Positions 1 to 4,810 of a stretch of 7,156 nucleotides of DNA are shown here, in pieces. The notes below the pieces were generated by a model, which saw only the letters and a program-made list of their open reading frames with translations, searched no databases and was not told the DNA's origin. Source of the stretch: Geothrix sp. (GTDB taxonomy: Bacteria > Acidobacteriota > Holophagae > Holophagales > Holophagaceae); assembly GCA_023701165.1 (NCBI GenBank), contig JAMPXL010000043.1:1-7156 (forward strand), read 5' to 3'. The first letter of the stretch is position 1, and each line of letters begins with the position of its first letter. A program made the translations under genes and the position numbers.

Positions 1-772
1 GGACACCTCCGCCCGCTACGGCGGCGAGGCCCGCTGGAGCGAGCAGTACTTCGGGCAGGTCATGAAGCGGCGGCGCAGGGAGGCCTTCCTCGCCACCAAG
101 ACCCACGACCGCACGGCGGACGGCTCCCTGCGCATCCTGGAGACCTCGCTGAAGCTGCTCCAGACCGACCACGTGGACCTCTGGCAGCTCCACGCCATGA
201 GCACCATGGACGATGTGGAGAAGGTCTGCGCCAAGGGCGGGGCGCTCGAAGCGTTCCAGAAGGCCCGCGACCAGAAGCTCGTGCGCTTCCTGGGACTCAG
301 CGGGCACACGGATCCTGACGTGCTGGCCGAGGCCATCCGCCGCTTCCCCTTCGACTGCGTGCTCATGGCCTTCAACGCCGCCGACACCTGGCACCTGCCC
401 TTCAAGAAGACGCTCCTGCCCCTGGCCATCGAAAAGGAGATGGGCATCATCGGCATGAAGATCCCCGCCCGGGGCCGCATCCTCGAAGGGGTCCAGCCGC
501 CGCCCCCGGCCCAGCAGCGCGGGACCGCCAAGCACGACCGCCCCGGCACCCTCACCATCAAGGAGGCCATGCGCTACACCCTGAGCCACCCCGTGAGCAC
601 CGTCATCATCGGCGTGGACAACGTGGCCCAGCTGGAGGAGAACGTCCGCATCGCCCGCGACTTCCTGCCCCTGAACGCCGCGCAGCTCGAAACCCTGGAA
701 CAGAAGGTGAAGCCCGTCTACGGCCAGGCGTCCTGGTACAAGCGGGACGCCCCGGCCAATCCGCCGAAGTGA
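1..772 (+). CDS. Aldo/keto reductase, 5'-truncated by the window edge
   Basis: NAD(P)H-dependent oxidoreductase of the aldo/keto reductase superfamily, which reduces aldehydes or ketones; the substrate is not predictable. The frame is open from base 2, so the ATG at 62 is internal and the true start lies outside. All four catalytic positions of the family are visible: Asp (bases 2-4) and Tyr (17-19) in DTSARYG, Lys (98-100) in LATKTHD, and His (191-193) in DLWQLHAM. The C-terminal half continues as a TIM barrel with the FLGLSGH strand and the late PVSTVIIGVDN strand, which in the family contributes to cofactor phosphate binding. It ends in a loop with QASWYKRDAP. About 256 residues are present; the missing part should be the first barrel strands plus any leader. 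Relatives with this C-terminus often carry a Tat signal, but the N-terminus is not visible here. The family call is firm; the physiological role is unknown. Confidence 0.93.
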   Translation, partial: DTSARYGGEARWSEQYFGQVMKRRRREAFLATKTHDRTADGSLRILETSLKLLQTDHVDLWQLHAMSTMDDVEKVCAKGGALEAFQKARDQKLVRFLGLSGHTDPDVLAEAIRRFPFDCVLMAFNAADTWHLPFKKTLLPLAIEKEMGIIGMKIPARGRILEGVQPPPPAQQRGTAKHDRPGTLTIKEAMRYTLSHPVSTVIIGVDNVAQLEENVRIARDFLPLNAAQLETLEQKVKPVYGQASWYKRDAPANPPK

Positions 773-784
773 ACAGGAAGGATT

Positions 785-817
785 GGCCACGGATGAACAC
801 GGGTGAAAGCGGATGGA
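785..817 (+). repeat. 10-bp-period intergenic repeat, copy A
   Basis: Three tandem 10-base units follow a leading ggc: cacggatgaa (788-797), cacgggtgaa (798-807) and agcggatgga (808-817). The array begins 12 bases after the aldo/keto reductase stop and reads in that gene's direction. Related arrays lie at 2357-2399 and, reversed, at 3835-3868. From memory, repeats of this type are widely scattered in Acidobacteriota and some other GC-rich genomes and are often mis-annotated as peptides such as FIRVHPW on the opposite strand. The function is unknown. Confidence 0.8.
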
Positions 818-874
818 TAAGGTGAGCCCACGGGCCGTCCGGTCCATCCCACATGCTTTTAAGGAGAGGTAGCC

Positions 875-1225
875 ATGGCCGCCCGCGAGATTTCGAAGCT
901 GCTGTTCACCACCGTCTATCCCCTGTACGTGCAGAAGGCCGAGCGCAAGGGCCGCACGCGGGAGGAGGTGGACACCATCATCTGCTGGTTGACGGGCTAC
1001 TCGCGCGAGCAGCTGGCCCGGCACACCACCGCCAACATCGACTTCCAGGCCTTCTTCGGCCAGGCCCCCGCGATCCACCCGAACAGCTCCCGCATCACGG
1101 GCGTGGTGTGCGGAGTCCGCGTGGAAGCCGTTGAAGATCCGATCACCCAGAAGATCCGATGGCTCGACAAGCTCATCGACGAACTCGCCAAGGGCAAGTC
1201 CATGGACAAGATCCTTCGCCCGTAG
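875..1225 (+). CDS. DUF2200 domain-containing protein
   Basis: A 116-residue protein that I recognise as the DUF2200 family, small cytosolic proteins of unknown function in many bacteria. Family hallmarks present are VYPLYVQKAERKGRT (residues 14-28), EVDTIICWLTGYS (31-43), ITGVVCGVRVE (74-84) followed by EDP, and the C-terminal LDKLIDELAKGK with a final KILR. The length matches the usual full-length domain, so it is complete and has no extra domains. The start at 875 is supported by aaggag at 861-866, eight bases upstream. It is the first gene of a tight group: its stop codon TAG (1223-1225) overlaps the ribosome binding site of the cupin gene, so the two are probably translated from one message. 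I see no signal peptide or membrane span. No biochemical role can be assigned from sequence. Confidence 0.92.
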   Translation: MAAREISKLLFTTVYPLYVQKAERKGRTREEVDTIICWLTGYSREQLARHTTANIDFQAFFGQAPAIHPNSSRITGVVCGVRVEAVEDPITQKIRWLDKLIDELAKGKSMDKILRP

Positions 1226-1233
1226 GAGCAGTC

Positions 1234-1605
1234 ATGGCCAAGGTCGTCTCCCCGAAAGCCGCGGCGCTTTCCCTCACGGAGTTCTGGTCGCCGCGGGTCA
1301 TCGGCGAAGTGGACGAGTCGTACGTCAAGGTCGCCAAGGTCCAGGGCTCCCTGGCCTGGCATGCCCATGAGCACGAGGACGAGCTCTTCTTCGTCCTGAA
1401 GGGCCGCCTTCGGATCGAGCTGGAGCAGGGGGCCGTCGAGCTGGGCGAAGGCGAGATGGTCGTCATACCCAAAGGGGTGCGCCACAACCCCGTCGCCGAG
1501 GAGGAGTGCCTGCTCCTGCTGGTCGAGCGGAAGGAGACCCGGCACACGGGCGACGCCGTGACCGAAAAAACCCGTTCGCTGGCCGAGCAGCTCCGCCCGC
1601 TTTAG
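1234..1605 (+). CDS. Small single-domain cupin protein
   Basis: A 123-residue cupin, a small beta-barrel that usually binds a metal ion. Motif 1 is WHAHEHEDELFFVLKG, with His43, His45 and Glu50 as probable metal ligands and Gly57 closing the motif. Motif 2 is GEMVVIPKGVRHNP (residues 73-86), with His84 as the fourth ligand. The single barrel fills almost the whole protein. Small cupins of this kind include sugar isomerases, dioxygenase-like enzymes and sensory barrels, and the sequence does not separate these. The start at 1234 is chosen because aggag (1224-1228) sits five bases upstream and the cupin fold begins shortly after. An in-frame ATG at 1159 would add 25 residues read from the DUF2200 coding sequence in another frame, which is implausible. 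Translation is probably coupled to DUF2200. Confidence 0.88.
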   Translation: MAKVVSPKAAALSLTEFWSPRVIGEVDESYVKVAKVQGSLAWHAHEHEDELFFVLKGRLRIELEQGAVELGEGEMVVIPKGVRHNPVAEEECLLLLVERKETRHTGDAVTEKTRSLAEQLRPL

Positions 1606-1659
1606 AGTGCCTGCGCCGGGGGCCGGATGGCCCTACCCTGGGGGAACGCAGGAGCCGCC

Positions 1660-2322
1660 ATGCCCGTCCCCATCACCCTCGGCGAGATCCGGTCCCAGGC
1701 CCTGGGCGAGATCCAGGCCCTGACCGCCATCCACCCGGAGATCACGCCGCTCCTCTACCGGGAGGGGGAGTGGCTCTTCCAGGAATCGGACACCTCCAAC
1801 AAGATCTTCATCGTCCTGCGCGGCACCTACGCGGTGGAGAAGGAGCGCACGGGCCTGGTGCTGGACGAGGCCACCTGCGATGTGGGGACCTTCGCCATCG
1901 TGGGCGAGATGGCCTACCTGGGCGGGCAGCAGCGCACGGCCTCCGTGCGGGCCCGCACCGAGTGCCATGTGCTGGTCCTGGTGCCGGAGCATCTGGAGAC
2001 CGTCATGGAGCGGTTCCCCATGCTGACGCGGGTCATCTGCCGCCAGTTCGCGCTGCGGCTGAAGGCCGCCAACGAGGCGCTCCAGGAGCTCCGGGCCGAC
2101 CTGGTACACCTGGGCGGCGGCGGCCCGCCGGTGGTGCGCGAGGCCAAGGCCCACCTGGTCGCGCCCGGCAGCTGGAACCTGAAGGTGGGCCGCAAGGGGA
2201 CCACCCTCTGCGGCCTGCGCATCCCCCCCAGCGACTCCCTGCTGGCCCAGGGGGACCGCACCGGCATCTGCCCCGCCTGCGAAGAAGCCCTGGCGCGCGG
2301 CGGACACTGGGCGAAGATCTGA
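1660..2322 (+). CDS. Cyclic-nucleotide-binding-domain protein with C-terminal His/Cys zinc-knuckle-like tail
   Basis: A 220-residue cytosolic protein. Residues about 20-135 form a cAMP/cGMP-binding-type beta-barrel domain: YREGEWLFQESD (33-44), IFIVLRGTYAVEK (49-61) and a phosphate-binding cassette, G82-E83-M84 through R92-T93-A94. An amphipathic helix, MERFPMLTRVICRQFALRL, follows as in Crp-type proteins. There is no helix-turn-helix afterwards, so it is not a normal Crp/Fnr regulator. Instead a Gly/Pro linker (about 152-157) leads to a tail with His165, TLCG (Cys184) and CPAC (Cys204, Cys207), an H-C-C-C arrangement like small zinc knuckles. Zinc binding is inferred. The start at 1660 has caggag (1649-1654) five bases upstream; an in-frame ATG at 1627 lacks a good site and falls in a small GGGCC/GGCCC hairpin (1620-1633). 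The gene lies 54 bases after the cupin gene and may belong to the same transcript. The ligand may not be cAMP. Confidence 0.85.
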   Translation: MPVPITLGEIRSQALGEIQALTAIHPEITPLLYREGEWLFQESDTSNKIFIVLRGTYAVEKERTGLVLDEATCDVGTFAIVGEMAYLGGQQRTASVRARTECHVLVLVPEHLETVMERFPMLTRVICRQFALRLKAANEALQELRADLVHLGGGGPPVVREAKAHLVAPGSWNLKVGRKGTTLCGLRIPPSDSLLAQGDRTGICPACEEALARGGHWAKI

Positions 2323-2356
2323 TTGGACGCGGCTCCGGACCGGAAGGGCTTTTTTT

Positions 2357-2399
2357 GGCCACGGATGGACACGGATTAACACGGATGAAAAGCCGATGA
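2357..2399 (+). repeat. 10-bp-period intergenic repeat, copy B
   Basis: Four 10-base units follow ggc: cacggatgga (2360-2369), cacggattaa (2370-2379), cacggatgaa (2380-2389) and a decayed aagccgatga (2390-2399). The array starts 34 bases after the cyclic-nucleotide-domain gene's stop, after a run of seven T (2350-2356), and reads in that gene's direction. It marks the left border of the low-GC stretch. Confidence 0.8.
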
Positions 2400-2454
2400 A
2401 TCCTGCCGAAGGATGAAGGGCTGTAAGACCGACTAGCGACGAACAGCGGTAAAA

Positions 2455-2467
2455 ACGGATGAACACC
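2455..2467 (+). repeat. Isolated, degenerate unit of the 10-bp-period repeat
   Basis: The sequence acggatgaacacc matches one unit plus the start of a second, within otherwise unrecognisable DNA between copy B and the TonB-like gene. It may be a decayed remnant of a longer array. The rest of 2400-2591 shows no gene I would support. Confidence 0.4.
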
Positions 2468-2591
2468 GAGCAGGGCGAAAGGTGGACACCCCACCCGTTC
2501 TGATCGAAGATGCTTGGCAAGAAACCATGGCGATCCAACGCTGATCTCGAATCACAGAGGTATGCATAATTCAAAAAAGTTAGGAGTCTTG

Positions 2592-3035
2592 ATGAAGATT
2601 CTCACCATGGCGCTACTTCTATGCGGTTCGTTCCTCGCCTCACAGGCTCCACAACCCGCTTACAAACTCATGCCTCAGGATCGCTGGGGTAACAAACCAC
2701 TTGGTGGGCCAGTCCGATATCCACGTCTTGCTGCGATCGCCAAGATATCTGGCGATGTAATTACTGCAGTGGTGATCAATAAAGAAGGGAAGGTGGAACA
2801 AGTTAAATCTTTGTCAGGTCCGCCGCAGTTACGATCAACGGCAGACTCCCTGGCAAGTTCAATTAAATTCACCATCAAACCAGAAGACGGTGAAGGGCCT
2901 TGGTTGTTTTTTGTAACTTCAGAATTTAAATTAAACAGTCATAATGTTTATTGTTTGGCCACGCCCAAGGATAAAATTCCGTACGATCAACTTAAGAAAC
3001 CTTCTAATTCAAATCCTTCTTCTCCAGCCTCCTAA
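2592..3035 (+). CDS. Secreted protein with TonB C-terminal-like domain
   Basis: A 147-residue predicted exported protein. Residues 1-19 look like a signal peptide: Lys2, hydrophobic TMALLLCGSFLA, then SQA. Residues about 42-114 resemble the TonB C-terminal fold: RYPRLAAIAKISGDV, then VVINKEGKVEQVKSLSGPPQL, a helix (SLASSIKF) and a final strand (FFVTSEFKL). A polar tail (115-147) ends in NSNPSSPAS. A true TonB would have a membrane anchor and a long proline-rich spacer; both are absent, so energy transduction is doubtful and a periplasmic role is more likely. The start at 2592 is preferred because aggag (2582-2586) precedes it by five bases and it begins the signal peptide. In-frame starts at 2514 (TTG) and 2562 would bury the signal. 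Composition is much poorer in GC than the neighbours (sample lines 37-50 percent), suggesting transfer or recent acquisition. Confidence 0.72.
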   Translation: MKILTMALLLCGSFLASQAPQPAYKLMPQDRWGNKPLGGPVRYPRLAAIAKISGDVITAVVINKEGKVEQVKSLSGPPQLRSTADSLASSIKFTIKPEDGEGPWLFFVTSEFKLNSHNVYCLATPKDKIPYDQLKKPSNSNPSSPAS

Positions 3036-3176
3036 CCTTCCGCTCAACTCGGACTCCGCCCGCATTGCTCTCCTCTCTCTCATCGTTTCGCTTCCTCGGC
3101 TTCATCCTGCGCCTCGGTGCAGGCGTGTCCGCTCAACTACCTTCATTTGGACGCTTTCAGAATCGGGAGCCATGGC

Positions 3177-3347
3177 ATGCAAGAACCCCATCAGAACGCG
3201 CCATTCGCCACTTTCAAATCTGCGGCTGTGGTTGCGATTTGTGCAATCGCTGTGTTTGGCCTTCTCGGGGCCTTCTTCGGGTATCGGGTCGGCAAAAAGA
3301 TGGCCATCAGGGATCATCAAAAAGCGCCCTCCAATACGGTTCGATGA
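3177..3347 (+). CDS. Small single-span membrane protein (56 aa)
   Basis: I do not recognise the family. The predicted product has a short polar N-terminus (MQEPHQNAPF), one strongly hydrophobic segment at about 15-35 (SAAVVAICAIAVFGLLGAFF), then a positively charged tail starting YRVGKK. Glycines at 28, 31, 35 and 39 give a GxxGxxxGxxxG face suited to helix packing. The start at 3177 has gggag (3165-3169) seven bases upstream. The longer in-frame ORF from 3117 lacks such a site and adds a non-hydrophobic leader. Overlapping plus-strand frames (2944-3357 and 3065-3364) look like chance frames. The gene lies between two other small envelope-type genes on the same strand. Basis: hydrophobic profile, start context and position only, so existence as a gene is moderately supported. 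Confidence 0.5.
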   Translation: MQEPHQNAPFATFKSAAVVAICAIAVFGLLGAFFGYRVGKKMAIRDHQKAPSNTVR

Positions 3348-3404
3348 TTCGCCCTGACCGTTGATGCAACCTGGGCCCGGTTGACCTTGCTCTTGAGGTG
3401 ATAC

Positions 3405-3791
3405 ATGAAGGTTCCGAAAACCTTTTTAATGATTTCCGTCAGCGGAATCGTGGGGGGCCTGGTTGGGGGGCTGCTCGTGTCCAGGCACTGGGCCAGATTG
3501 ACCTCGGACCTGGTTGTTCACGGAAACGGGTCTGAAGCCCTGCAGCTTGTTCACGAGCTTCGTCTGGTGCACCAGGGCAATACCGCGGAGGCCATGGGCA
3601 ACATGGAGGTCAAGCTTGATGGCCATATTTTGTCTTTAGGCCATCAAGCGGCCAATGTGGGGCCCGGGGCGGTCCAGGCGAAGGCAGTCCTTCAAAAGAT
3701 CGCTGCCTATCGACGGGAATCACCTTATGTCCCCGCGGACTCCGATCTCAAATCCAAAATCGACCAGGCCTTGTCAGCAGCCATCCGGTGA
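3405..3791 (+). CDS. Membrane-anchored protein of unknown function (128 aa)
   Basis: I do not recognise a named family. Residues about 7-25 form an N-terminal membrane anchor with paired glycines (SGIVGGLVGGLLVS), followed by positive residues (RHWAR). The rest, about 100 residues, is polar and probably helical, ending in LQKIAAYRRESPYVPADS and a final helix (KSKIDQALSAA). The signal-anchor character suggests a body lying on one face of the inner membrane; orientation cannot be decided. The start at 3405 has gaggtg (3395-3400) four bases upstream. The gene begins 57 bases after the 56-residue membrane protein, and the two share the layout of a glycine-rich span followed by a basic patch. Composition (sample lines 48-60 percent GC) is intermediate. 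It ends 43 bases before repeat copy C. Confidence 0.68.
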   Translation: MKVPKTFLMISVSGIVGGLVGGLLVSRHWARLTSDLVVHGNGSEALQLVHELRLVHQGNTAEAMGNMEVKLDGHILSLGHQAANVGPGAVQAKAVLQKIAAYRRESPYVPADSDLKSKIDQALSAAIR

Positions 3792-3834
3792 TCGCTCGAA
3801 CTCTGACCGCTGATTCCCCCGGTGCCCACCCGCC

Positions 3835-3868
3835 ATGATCCGTGTTCATCCGTGTTCATCCGTGGCTA
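3835..3868 (-). repeat. 10-bp-period intergenic repeat, copy C (reversed)
   Basis: Read on the minus strand, the units are cacggatgaa (3864-3855), cacggatgaa (3854-3845) and cacggatcat (3844-3835), preceded by tagc. The array therefore runs opposite to copies A and B. The TAG at 3868-3866 is both the leading edge of the repeat and the stop codon of the minus-strand omega-amidase gene. Confidence 0.8.
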
Positions 3869-4672
3869 ATTAAATTTTCTTTCCAGCGCTGAGTACACCT
3901 CCACCCTCCGGTCCCTGAGCGCGGGAAAGCGCGCTCGCCAGGCCCTCAGGGCGCCGAGGTCGATGTCTCCGACCACCAGGCCCTCCGTGGCATCCCCCTG
4001 TGCGATGACTTCCCCGAAGGCATCGCACAGGGCCGACGCGCCCGGGTAGTCCAGCTCCAGGGCGTCCTGGCCCACGCGGTTGGCGCCGCACACGGCCATC
4101 TGGTTCTCGATGGCGCGGGCGGCCAGGAGGGTGGACCAGGCGGCGATGCGGCGGGCGGGCCAGTTGGCGGGCACGAACACGACTTCCGCGCCTTGCGCCG
4201 CCAGGGCGCGGAAGGGCTCGGGGAAGCGCAGGTCGTAGCAGATCTGCAGGCCGCAGGGGATGCCGTCCACCTGGAAGAGGGGGCAGTCTTCGCCGCCGCT
4301 GTAGTGGCGGTGTTCCTCGCCGTAGGAGAAGGGGTGGATCTTGCGGTAGGCGGCGAGCAGCGCGCCATCGGGGCCGGTCACGAAGGCGGCGTTGCGCGGG
4401 TGGGGCGCGTGGGCCTCCACCACGGAGCCCACCAGGTACAGGCCGAACTCCCGGGACAGCGCCGCCAGGGCCTCACTGGTGGGGCCGGGCAGGGGCTCGG
4501 CGAAGGGCTCGGGGGCCATGGTGAAGCCCAGGGTGAACAGCTCGGGAAACACCGCCACCCGGGCCCCGGCGCGGGCCGCCTGCGCCACGAAGCCCCGCGC
4601 CTTCGCCAGGTTGGCGGCCGGATCCTGCCAGACCGTGTCCTGCTGGATGAGGGCGACGCGCAGCGTGGTCAT
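3866..4672 (-). CDS. Carbon-nitrogen hydrolase, YafV/Nit2-type omega-amidase
   Basis: A 268-residue cytosolic nitrilase-superfamily amidase. The Glu-Lys-Cys triad is visible: Glu44 in VFPELFTLGF, Lys111 in YRKIHPFSYGEE and Cys145 in LQICYDLRFPEPF. Later motifs PANWPARRIAAWSTLL, ARAIENQMAV and GANRVGQD match YafV-type omega-amidases, which hydrolyse alpha-ketoglutaramate or alpha-ketosuccinamate to ammonia and the keto-diacid. The substrate is inferred from this likeness. The start at 4672 (MTTLRVALIQQ) matches where relatives begin. The frame stays open to an ATG at 4750, but that extension is read from the palindromic repeat and is almost certainly not translated. The ribosome binding site is weak. 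The stop codon lies in repeat copy C, so the last residues (about KFN) may be altered compared with relatives. It lies downstream of the FAD oxidoreductase on the same strand, 138 bases away. Confidence 0.9.
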   Translation of the reverse strand: MTTLRVALIQQDTVWQDPAANLAKARGFVAQAARAGARVAVFPELFTLGFTMAPEPFAEPLPGPTSEALAALSREFGLYLVGSVVEAHAPHPRNAAFVTGPDGALLAAYRKIHPFSYGEEHRHYSGGEDCPLFQVDGIPCGLQICYDLRFPEPFRALAAQGAEVVFVPANWPARRIAAWSTLLAARAIENQMAVCGANRVGQDALELDYPGASALCDAFGEVIAQGDATEGLVVGDIDLGALRAWRARFPALRDRRVEVYSALERKFN

Positions 4673-4714
4673 GGATCGATCCCAGGAGATGAGGACTCGA
4701 GATAGAAAAAGCAA

Positions 4715-4792
4715 ACCACCAAGACACCAAGACACCAAGAAAGACTCCATTCCGTTTTTCTGCAGTTCTTGGTGCCTTGGTGTCTTGGTGGT
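4715..4792. repeat. Palindromic intergenic repeat built of 8-bp units
   Basis: The left arm (4715-4741) consists of accaagac-type units. The right arm (4766-4792) is its reverse complement with one mismatch in 27 positions; a 24-base loop lies between. Outside the arms the match resumes with gaaaaa-type sequence, after a small gap: gaaaaagcaaa near 4705-4715 against gaaaaaccaaag read backwards near 4809-4798. As RNA from the minus strand it would form a very stable hairpin between the oxidoreductase and omega-amidase genes. From memory, 'caccaagacaccaag' repeats recur in several GC-rich environmental genomes. Confidence 0.88.
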
Positions 4793-4810
4793 GATCTTTG
4801 GTTTTTCTGC

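Noticed and set aside
2323..2356. Possible rho-independent terminator after the cyclic-nucleotide-domain gene (seven T at 2350-2356)
   Set aside because: The preceding ccggaccgg can form only a 3-4 bp stem and is not adjacent to the T-run; too weak to call.
1506..2399. Long plus-strand frame of 297 codons overlapping the cupin and cyclic-nucleotide-domain genes
   Set aside because: It is rich in Pro, Gly, Ala and Arg, typical of an off-frame reading in GC-rich DNA, and overlaps two genes with recognisable domains.
2592..3035. Lipoprotein call for the TonB-like protein because of Cys11 in LLLCGS
   Set aside because: The residues before Cys11 do not fit a lipobox, and the cysteine is too early, within the hydrophobic core; an ordinary signal peptide fits better.
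2944..3364. Two further plus-strand frames (2944-3357 and 3065-3364) over the 56-residue gene
   Set aside because: No ribosome binding sites, and no domain or credible membrane span; the third frame has both a start context and a clear span.
3367..3383. Hairpin caacc/ggttg between the two small membrane genes
   Set aside because: Only five pairs with no T-run; not distinguishable from chance.
2357..3868. Composite transposon bounded by inverted repeats B and C
   Set aside because: No transposase or target duplication is seen, and the repeats are explained equally well as 3'-end elements of the flanking genes.
4715..4792. CRISPR-like short repeats
   Set aside because: The units are 8 bp in direct tandem and form inverted arms; there are no spacers and no cas genes.
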